Origin: Candidatus Heimdallarchaeota archaeon | GTDB lineage: Archaea > Asgardarchaeota > Heimdallarchaeia > Heimdallarchaeales > Heimdallarchaeaceae | Direction: 5' to 3' | Assembly: GCA_016839985.1 (NCBI GenBank) | Contig: JAEOTG010000096.1 | Span: 1-8,401 of the forward strand | DNA length: 8,401 nucleotides | Shown here: one piece after another, positions 1 to 5,552 of the stretch | How the letters are laid out: every line of letters starts with the position of its first letter | Numbering within the stretch: the first letter of the stretch is position 1 | Notes under the pieces: model-generated | What the model was told of the DNA's origin: nothing | Database searches by the model: none | The model's input: only the letters and a program-made list of their open reading frames with translations | Translations under genes and position numbers: made by a program

Positions 1-804
1 ATATGTTGCTGCTATTTCTCTTCTTCTTTTGATAAATTGATCAATTTTGGATAGCTGACTTAAACCAAGTGCTGCTTGAATATCAGTTAATCTATAATTA
101 AATCCTAAATGCTGCATCTCTTGGTACCAAGGTTCATTATGTTTTGTTTTAAATTTTGAATTGTCTTTAGTTATACCATGAGTTCTTAGATCTTGAATTA
201 AACTAAATAGTTCTTTATTATTTGTTGTAATTATTCCTCCTTCTCCTGTAGTTATATGTTTAACTGGATGGAAACTAAAAACTGCAAGATCAGAGAATTT
301 GCAATCGCCAATTGAACTATTCTTATACTTAGCACCTATGGAATGACATGCGTCTTCAATAATGAATAAATTATTTTCTTTAGCTATCTTAGAAATCTCC
401 TCTAATTCACTTGGTAAACCCATATAATGAACAGGGATAATGCCTTCTGTTTTTTCAGTCAGATTCTTTTCAATTTCCAAAGGATCAATTAAACCTCTTT
501 CAGTTATATCAGCGAAAATAGGATTTCCAGAGTTATATAAAACACAGTTTGATGTTGCAGCAAAAGACATTGGAGTAGTAACAATATCTGAACCTGCTTT
601 AACACCTAGAGCCTTAGCTGCTAAGTGAAGAGCAGCAGTTCCATTAGCAACAGCGATTGCATACTTAGCACCAACAAATTCTGCAAATTCTTTTTCAAAT
701 TCCTTAACAGCAGGTCCTGTTGTGAGATAATTAGATTTTAAGATGTCTGTTACTTTTTCAATATCTTCTTCTAAAATCCATTGTTTTCCATAGGGAATTT
801 TCAT
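1..804 (-). CDS. pseC: PseC-type UDP-sugar 4-aminotransferase (3' end cut by window edge)
   Basis: A PLP-dependent aminotransferase of the DegT/DnrJ/EryC1 family. It would aminate the 4-keto sugar made by PseB, giving UDP-4-amino-4,6-dideoxy-N-acetyl-beta-L-altrosamine, in the cytosol. I read 268 codons from an ATG at 804 down to the window edge, in frame throughout; the family is usually near 380 residues, so about 110 C-terminal residues are missing. Visible are the substrate-entry segment LTTGPAVKEFE (27-37), the NGTAALHLA cofactor-phosphate segment (54-62), IIEDACHS (148-155) with the Asp that pairs with the PLP ring nitrogen, and the Schiff-base lysine K182 in FHPVKHITTGEGG. The run WYQEMQHLGFNYRLTDIQ (226-243) is typical of PseC rather than of LegC-type relatives. 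The start follows the pseB stop after 10 bases, with TAAGG overlapping that stop as a weak ribosome site, so the two are surely co-transcribed. Confidence 0.93.
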   Translation of the reverse strand, partial: MKIPYGKQWILEEDIEKVTDILKSNYLTTGPAVKEFEKEFAEFVGAKYAIAVANGTAALHLAAKALGVKAGSDIVTTPMSFAATSNCVLYNSGNPIFADITERGLIDPLEIEKNLTEKTEGIIPVHYMGLPSELEEISKIAKENNLFIIEDACHSIGAKYKNSSIGDCKFSDLAVFSFHPVKHITTGEGGIITTNNKELFSLIQDLRTHGITKDNSKFKTKHNEPWYQEMQHLGFNYRLTDIQAALGLSQLSKIDQFIKRRREIAATY

Positions 805-814
805 GAAACCAACC

Positions 815-1852
815 TTATAATATGTTTAAGTTTTTAAGATGCACCAACAATTTACCTTGAGAAATAAGATTATCTTTGGATGAGTACTCTTTCATAGTAG
901 TTTTAGCCATAGCTTCTCCCTTTGTTTGATAAATAGGTCTATCAATTTCTTTTTGGTATTTTTCTATAAGAGATGAGATGAGATAGAGATCTTCAAATTT
1001 ATAGGTTTGAGGGATCTCGTATTCATTTATTAATATTTCATGAATTTTTTCACCAGGTCTAATTCCGACATCAATAATGTCGCTTTCTGCATTTAACAGA
1101 GTTTTAATCGTTTCAATTAAATCTATGATTTTTGCTGATGGTAATATTGGAACTATAACTTCTCCTCCAACACTATAAACAAGAGCTTTCATGACTAAAT
1201 CAACAGCTTGCTCTGCAGAAACAATAAATCTAGTCATTTCAGGATGTGTTAAAGGGATAGGTTCACCATCTTGAATCTTCTGTTTAAAGAATGGAATTAC
1301 TGAACCAGTACTAGCTAAAACATTCCCATATCTAACAGAACTTAAAATTGATTTGGATTTACCTTTACTGTAATTCATTTCTGTAAATATTCTTTCACCT
1401 AGTAACTTACATGCACCATAAGAATTTAGGGGATAACATGCCTTATCTGTGGAAACAAAAAGAGCTTTTGAAATGTTGTTTCTTAAAGCAGTTCTAGCAA
1501 CATTGAGAGTGCCTAGAACATTGGTCTTAACTGATTCTGTTACATTATACTCAAGTATATCAATTCTCTTTAAGGCAGCTGCATGAATAAGTACATCTGC
1601 ATCTTCTGCTGCTCTTATCATTCTATCATAATCCCTCACATCACCAATCAAATTTCGAATAAGAGGATTATTCCCAAAAATATTATTGAAACGAAAATGT
1701 TTAACTTCATCTCTACTAAATATACGAAGGGATTGAGGTTCATATTTCAGAAATCGTGTTGCTAGAGATTTACCTAAAAAACCAGTTCCTCCGGTAATTA
1801 ATATGATTTTATCTTGGATACATTCCCATATCTTATCTTCTATCTTGTTCAA
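815..1852 (-). CDS. pseB: PseB, UDP-N-acetylglucosamine 4,6-dehydratase (inverting)
   Basis: An extended short-chain dehydrogenase/reductase of the FlaA1/PseB type (345 residues, normal family size). It catalyses the first step of pseudaminic acid synthesis: NADP-dependent 4,6-dehydration with C5 inversion of UDP-GlcNAc. Visible are the Rossmann motif TGGTGFLG (20-27), DVRD (71-74), HAAALK (90-95), the catalytic segment STDKA (134-138) with D136 and K137, and Y145xxxK149. These sit at a constant +4 offset from the known FlaA1 catalytic residues. RYGNVLAS (176-183), EMTRF (207-211) and the C-terminal RPGEKIHE complete the family signature. The start is TTG: no ATG exists between the upstream in-frame stop and the Rossmann motif, and GAGAGTGAT lies 6 bases before the TTG. 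It sits between the cytidylyltransferase gene (80-base gap) and pseC (10-base gap). The GSV loop has Thr where FlaA1-like enzymes usually have Arg (STGSV). Confidence 0.94.
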   Translation of the reverse strand: MNKIEDKIWECIQDKIILITGGTGFLGKSLATRFLKYEPQSLRIFSRDEVKHFRFNNIFGNNPLIRNLIGDVRDYDRMIRAAEDADVLIHAAALKRIDILEYNVTESVKTNVLGTLNVARTALRNNISKALFVSTDKACYPLNSYGACKLLGERIFTEMNYSKGKSKSILSSVRYGNVLASTGSVIPFFKQKIQDGEPIPLTHPEMTRFIVSAEQAVDLVMKALVYSVGGEVIVPILPSAKIIDLIETIKTLLNAESDIIDVGIRPGEKIHEILINEYEIPQTYKFEDLYLISSLIEKYQKEIDRPIYQTKGEAMAKTTMKEYSSKDNLISQGKLLVHLKNLNIL

Positions 1853-1858
1853 AAGAAA

Positions 1859-1867
1859 ATCACTCTC
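1859..1867 (-). promoter_or_regulatory. Ribosome binding site that supports the TTG start of pseB
   Basis: GAGAGTGAT on the minus strand ends 6 bases before the TTG at 1852. Its GTGAT half matches the complement of the archaeal 16S 3' end (AUCACCUCC). Since the frame has no ATG between the stop at 1915-1913 and the first conserved motif, this site decides the start. Confidence 0.6.
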
Positions 1868-1932
1868 AGGTCTTATTTTATTTTTTTCACTAATAAGGAA
1901 GGATTTTGTACTTTATTTGAATTTTGTTATTC

Positions 1933-2700
1933 TTATCTATCATCAGTTTTAGTAAAGTGTTTTTGTACTACATCTTTGTTTATTTCTGCTATTTGTGGGT
2001 TATCATCCAGAAATTTGATTATTTCTTTATAGCTAATATTAATTAGATTCTCTTTGAAAATTCTATAAATTGCATTCAATAATTCCAAATCCTTCTCAGT
2101 ATCTACACATAGACGATAACTAGGTCTTGATTCTCCTATTTCTGGTTCTAAATAAATTACAGAATAAATTTCCTTGTTTGTATAAAGAAAAGGCATCACA
2201 TGTTCTCTTTCATATTTTTTTTCAGCTTTGTTGTATGCTTCACTTAAAGCTTTAAAACTAGTAACTTCTACATCAAAACCTCTTGAATAAGCTAACTTCT
2301 TTTTTTCTCCAATTGAAAGAGACAGATAATCAGCTTTCGTTTCTGAAAATCTTTGAATTGCCATATCAGTTAATTTAGGAGAAATCAGAGGACAATCCCC
2401 AGTAATTCTTACTACAATTGTTGGATTTAATTTGTATAAAGCATTATAAAATCTAGATAAAACATCTTGCTCTGACCCTCTAAAAACTTGAAAACCTAAT
2501 TTCTCTACATGACTTGCTAGTATATCATCTTTCTGATTAGTAGTAGTGGCTAGAATTATTTCATCGATTCTAGTGGAATAGTTTAATCTTTTCAAAACAA
2601 GTTCTATTAGAGACCAATTACCTATTTTCACTAGGGATTTACCTGGAAAACGAGATGAATCCATACGTGCTTGTACTATCGCAATAGTTTTTTCAACCAT
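1933..2700 (-). CDS. pseF: SpsF/PseF-type cytidylyltransferase, predicted CMP-pseudaminic acid synthetase
   Basis: A 255-residue GT-A-fold nucleotidyltransferase of the CMP-sugar cytidylyltransferase group, closest by pattern to the SpsF family. It would activate the finished nonulosonic acid with CTP, giving the CMP-sugar donor. Visible are the nucleotide-binding segment IVQARMDSSRFPGK (8-21), LATTTNQKDD (50-59), VFRGSEQDVLSRF (72-84), the metal-site segment RITGDCPLI (98-106), RGFDVEV (140-146) and YEREHVMPF (163-171). Asp14 replaces the Gly usual in the ARMGSxRLPGK loop. It is the first gene of the minus-strand pse group and starts 129 bases from the divergent pseI. The ATG at 2698-2700 is preceded by GAGATG. 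The role in pseudaminic rather than legionaminic acid synthesis is inferred from the neighbouring pseB, pseC and pseI; the family alone does not fix the sugar. Confidence 0.82.
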   Translation of the reverse strand: MVEKTIAIVQARMDSSRFPGKSLVKIGNWSLIELVLKRLNYSTRIDEIILATTTNQKDDILASHVEKLGFQVFRGSEQDVLSRFYNALYKLNPTIVVRITGDCPLISPKLTDMAIQRFSETKADYLSLSIGEKKKLAYSRGFDVEVTSFKALSEAYNKAEKKYEREHVMPFLYTNKEIYSVIYLEPEIGESRPSYRLCVDTEKDLELLNAIYRIFKENLINISYKEIIKFLDDNPQIAEINKDVVQKHFTKTDDR

Positions 2701-2829
2701 ACAAAATACATCTCATTGAATTTACTATTAGTATTATTTTTAATGCAGTATTTAAGAATATTTTAATAAAGATTAAAAAGGAGATAATGAAAGTTTTTAC
2801 AATAGTATAATTAGGTAATTGGTGAAAAA
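2701..2829. promoter_or_regulatory. Divergent promoter region between pseF and pseI
   Basis: This 129-base intergenic stretch must carry starts for both directions. The AT core TATTTAAGAATA at 2749-2760 reads as TATTCTTAAATA on the other strand. A TATA-like box here would place the minus-strand start about 25 bases before the pseF ATG, and the plus-strand start near 2780. A second plus-strand candidate, TTTTAATAAAG, lies at 2761-2771. The pseI start is preceded by GGTGA at 2821-2825, four bases from the ATG. Exact boxes are inferred and not proven. Confidence 0.45.
2787..2810 (+). other. Seven-codon open frame in the pseI leader, possible uORF
   Basis: An ATG at 2787 follows AAAAAGGAGATA and opens a frame encoding MKVFTIV before TAA at 2808. 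It ends 19 bases before the pseI ATG and is in a different frame. The GGAG is only 3 bases from the ATG, closer than ideal. If pseI transcription starts near 2780 this would be a translated leader; if it starts from the box at 2761-2771, the ATG would not be in the transcript. It could also be chance or a remnant of a lost gene start. Confidence 0.2.
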
Positions 2830-3879
2830 ATGAAACTAATCAAAATTAGTGATAGAAAGGTTGGAGAAAAAAATCCAGTGTTTATAGTAGCAGAGCTCTC
2901 AGCAAATCATTTGCAGGATTATGAATTAGCAGTAAAAACTGTTAAAGCTGCAAAAGAAACAGGAGTAGACGCTATTAAATTACAGACATACACGCCAGAT
3001 ACAATTACCTTGGATTGTGATAATGAATATTTCCAAATTAAACAAGAAACAATTTGGGATGGGAAAACACTTTACCAACTCTATGAAGAAGCATATACTC
3101 CTTGGGAATGGCAACCAAAATTAAAGAAACTAGCAGAAGATTTAGGATTGTTGTGCTTTTCGTCACCTTTTGACAAAACTGCTGTAGATTTCTTAGAAAA
3201 AATGGATGTTCCAGCTTATAAGATTGCTTCTTTTGAGATAACTGATTTACCTCTTGTGGAGTATGTGGCTTCTAAGGGAAAACCTGTTATTATATCTACA
3301 GGTATTGCAGATATAGAAGATATAGATGAAGCAATAAATGCATGTAAAAATGCAGGGAATGAGCAAATAATTTTACTTAAATGCGCTTCAGCTTATCCAA
3401 CTCCCTTAGCAGAGGTAAATCTAAAAACTATAAAATTTCTTAAAGAGAAATATGGTACACTCGTTGGATTATCAGATCACACTTTAGGAGTTTCTGTACC
3501 TATTGCTGCTGTAGCACTTGGAGCATGTCTAATAGAAAAGCATCTTATTCTTGATAGAAATCTAGGGGGACCTGATGCAGCATTCTCATTAGAGCCTAAG
3601 GAATTCAAATTAATGGTAGATTCAATAAGAGAAGTTGAGAAAGCTCTAGGAGATTCAAAATATCAACTAACAGAGAAAATGAAAAAAAGTAAAGAATTTT
3701 CAAGATCACTATTTATTACTCAAGATATCAAAGCTGGTGAATTATTATCAGAAGAAAATGTAAGATCGATAAGACCAGCATTTGGACTTCACACAAAATA
3801 TCTAAAGGATGTTTTAGGTAAAAAGGCCAAAGAAGATATTAAGAAAGGAACTCCTTTAAGTTGGGAATTAGTTGAATAA
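2830..3879 (+). CDS. pseI: PseI, pseudaminic acid synthase
   Basis: A NeuB-family nonulosonic acid synthase (349 residues, full length). It condenses phosphoenolpyruvate with 2,4-diacetamido-2,4,6-trideoxy-L-altrose to give pseudaminic acid in the cytosol. The N-terminal TIM barrel (about 1-280) shows AELSANH (21-27), IKLQTYTPDTITL (49-61), the PseI-typical segment EAYTPWEWQP (87-96), FSSPFDKTAVDFL (110-122), ISTGIA (155-160), and the metal-site residues H217 in SDHT and E236/H238 in EKHL. GGPDAAFSL (246-254) separates PseI from NeuB and LegI types. The C-terminal SAF (antifreeze-like) domain spans about 291-349, with RSIRPAFGLH at 312-321. The ATG is preceded by GGTGA with 4-base spacing. 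It is divergent from pseF and convergent, with a 14-base gap, to the acyltransferase gene. Confidence 0.95.
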   Translation: MKLIKISDRKVGEKNPVFIVAELSANHLQDYELAVKTVKAAKETGVDAIKLQTYTPDTITLDCDNEYFQIKQETIWDGKTLYQLYEEAYTPWEWQPKLKKLAEDLGLLCFSSPFDKTAVDFLEKMDVPAYKIASFEITDLPLVEYVASKGKPVIISTGIADIEDIDEAINACKNAGNEQIILLKCASAYPTPLAEVNLKTIKFLKEKYGTLVGLSDHTLGVSVPIAAVALGACLIEKHLILDRNLGGPDAAFSLEPKEFKLMVDSIREVEKALGDSKYQLTEKMKKSKEFSRSLFITQDIKAGELLSEENVRSIRPAFGLHTKYLKDVLGKKAKEDIKKGTPLSWELVE

Positions 3880-3893
3880 AACATCGATGAATA

Positions 3894-4349
3894 TTACTCT
3901 AACTTACCTATTTCTTCCAATTTAGATTTATAATACCCTTCTTTAACTTTCATTGGATTTCCAATAACAAGAGAATAAGGGGGGATTTTAACAGGATCTA
4001 CAACTGTTGCAGCTGCAATAACAGAATGATGGCCAATATAAGCTCCTGCTTTAATAACACTATGAGATCCAATGAAAACATTGTTTTCAATAATGATTGG
4101 TTGACGTTCTATATCATCGAGTAAACCAATACACCTTTTATGACTATCAGCACAATTAATACTAACAAAAGGAGCTATGTCACAATAGTCTCCTATTTCG
4201 ATATTACTGTCCTTTGCGTTTATTGTTGTAAAGAAGCCTATGTAGACATTCTTACCAATCTTTGGTTCACCTCTTATCCAGACAAATGGATGATAATCAT
4301 TTGATTTGAAATCTATCCATTCAAGAAAATCTTGTTTCCACTTTTCCAT
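3894..4349 (-). CDS. Left-handed beta-helix (hexapeptide repeat) acyltransferase
   Basis: A 151-residue acyltransferase of the hexapeptide-repeat superfamily, which moves acetyl or other acyl groups from acyl-CoA onto sugars. Repeat stretches are visible at 29-65 (PKIGKNVYIG, NIEIGDYCDIAPFVSI) and 85-130 (IIIENNVFIGSHSVIKAGAYIGHHSVI, read in parts), followed by the usual PPYSLVIGNPMKV end (123-135). H70 in CADSHK is the likely catalytic base, as in maltose and xenobiotic O-acetyltransferases. The start ATG is preceded by a strong AGAGGAGAT site. The 93 bases between it and the sulfotransferase gene leave room for a promoter (AATATAAC about 44 bases upstream), so co-transcription is possible but not certain. 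It may modify the nonulosonic acid or another glycan sugar; it could also replace PseH, which is not in the window. The acceptor cannot be read from sequence. Confidence 0.85.
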   Translation of the reverse strand: MEKWKQDFLEWIDFKSNDYHPFVWIRGEPKIGKNVYIGFFTTINAKDSNIEIGDYCDIAPFVSINCADSHKRCIGLLDDIERQPIIIENNVFIGSHSVIKAGAYIGHHSVIAAATVVDPVKIPPYSLVIGNPMKVKEGYYKSKLEEIGKLE

Positions 4350-4442
4350 TAGATATCTCCTCTTTAATTCTTAAGAGATTAGTTATATTGATTTTTTACT
4401 CAATAAAAATATTCTGATTTTTAGAGAAAATTTACACTAGTT

Positions 4443-5381
4443 TTACTGAAATTCATATAATTTCTCTAGATTAAATTGCGAAGTTATATCTTTTGCTTGT
4501 TGAATTTGTTCTTTTGTCAGACTTTCTTTCCATGAATACAAAAGATTGGTCTTTTGTAATATTGCTGCAAAGGGACGGGTTGTATAGGATGGTTTATCCT
4601 TCATTTCATAGAGAGAAGGACTGTGTTTTTCTCCTAAATATTCATAAATTCCCCTTATTGTTTGTTCAAAATTTTCACATAGATCCTCATAAGATATTTG
4701 CTTCATATCGAGTAAGTTTTTTCTTCTTTGTTGCAAAGGAACATAATATTCTATACACCACATATACACAAGTTTCTCATACTTAGTATCAGCTTTTCTA
4801 ATATCCTTTTCAAATTCTTCTAAATAATCTTCAACTAATTCTTGTTGTTCTAAGTAAACATCATTTAGAGGTTCCCAACCTAACTTAATCCAAGAATTTG
4901 CTATTGCACAAGGGTGTCGAATTGTTAATAATATTTTTGTTTTCCTGAAGTTCTGATTTATCCATCCTAGAAGCAGATTTGTTTGGACATCTTTTATCAT
5001 TCTCTTTCCACTAAGGAATTTTTCATTATATCTATCTAGGAAATGACTTCTGATTTTTCCTGATACAATTTTTTCTGCTGTATTAAGATAGAGAGGATAG
5101 TTACCAATAGGTCTAAGATATTGTCTTTTTGCAAAAAAACTGCATAAATCTAATCTCTCAGGGTAAAAAGGCTCAAAAATATATCTGTATCTGTTGTTAT
5201 GGTTTAAAATTTGTGAAAGCCAGGTTGTACCACTTCTACCCATTCCAGAAACGAAAAGAGTATTCTTAGGATTATGATTGGTATTAATGTAGTACTTCCA
5301 TTTTAATTGTTTCATAAGTTCCTTATTCTTTATAAGATGCAGTAAACTTCTTGTTTTCCTTTTTATCATAGGTACTTTCAC
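4443..5381 (-). CDS. PAPS-dependent sulfotransferase family protein
   Basis: A 312-residue P-loop sulfotransferase, expected to transfer sulfate from PAPS to a hydroxyl or amino group, here probably of a glycan. The 5'-phosphosulfate loop is GMGRSGTTWL (46-55), the family's GxxRSGTTxL pattern. FEPF (69-72), K130 in MIKDVQ, and the 3'-phosphate segment LTIRHPCAIANSW (152-164) with R155 and S163 follow. ISYEDL (229-234) is also typical. No transmembrane segment precedes the P-loop, so it looks cytosolic, unlike Golgi-type relatives. The longest start is GTG at 5381, with only a weak purine stretch upstream. An ATG four codons inside (5369) has AAGTGAA eight bases before and is a good alternative. 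It is divergent from the flippase gene and upstream of the acyltransferase gene on the same strand, which places it in the glycan locus. Confidence 0.88.
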   Translation of the reverse strand: MKVPMIKRKTRSLLHLIKNKELMKQLKWKYYINTNHNPKNTLFVSGMGRSGTTWLSQILNHNNRYRYIFEPFYPERLDLCSFFAKRQYLRPIGNYPLYLNTAEKIVSGKIRSHFLDRYNEKFLSGKRMIKDVQTNLLLGWINQNFRKTKILLTIRHPCAIANSWIKLGWEPLNDVYLEQQELVEDYLEEFEKDIRKADTKYEKLVYMWCIEYYVPLQQRRKNLLDMKQISYEDLCENFEQTIRGIYEYLGEKHSPSLYEMKDKPSYTTRPFAAILQKTNLLYSWKESLTKEQIQQAKDITSQFNLEKLYEFQ

Positions 5382-5552
5382 TTTGTTTGCATTTTCATTC
5401 TCTATCTTTCATGTATGTGTTCTTTATTGAAATAAATATCTTATGATGGTTTATTTACAGATTTATAAAGAACAATCAGAAAAACTTATACATAAAAATA
5501 AGATAATCTTAAAAAGTTAGAGAACCCTACAATTCTCAATCGGTGCAAAGGT
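5382..5552. promoter_or_regulatory. Divergent promoter region with palindromic TATA box
   Basis: This 171-base intergenic region separates the sulfotransferase and flippase genes. TTTATAAA at 5462-5469 is a perfect palindrome and so a TATA-like box on both strands. It lies 83 bases before the flippase ATG and 80 before the sulfotransferase GTG. A second AT-rich candidate, TTATACATAAA, lies near 5486. The flippase start has GGTG (5542-5545) seven bases upstream of its ATG. Confidence 0.45.

Noticed and set aside
440..628. 62-codon plus-strand open frame
   Set aside because: It lies fully inside pseC on the other strand, has no ribosome site and no recognisable motif; a shadow of the real gene.
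1814..2032. 72-codon plus-strand frame across the pseB-pseF gap
   Set aside because: Overlaps both minus-strand genes, is rich in Phe, Cys and Ser as expected from antisense AT-rich sequence, and has no credible start site.
2806..2811. TATAAT as a bacterial -10 box for pseI
   Set aside because: No TTGACA-like element about 17 bases upstream, it overlaps the mini-frame stop, and it would leave only about 13 bases of leader; the other promoters in the window look archaeal.
4493..4786. 97-codon plus-strand frame antisense to the sulfotransferase
   Set aside because: The sulfotransferase has clear motifs over the same bases; the antisense product shows no domain and no ribosome site.
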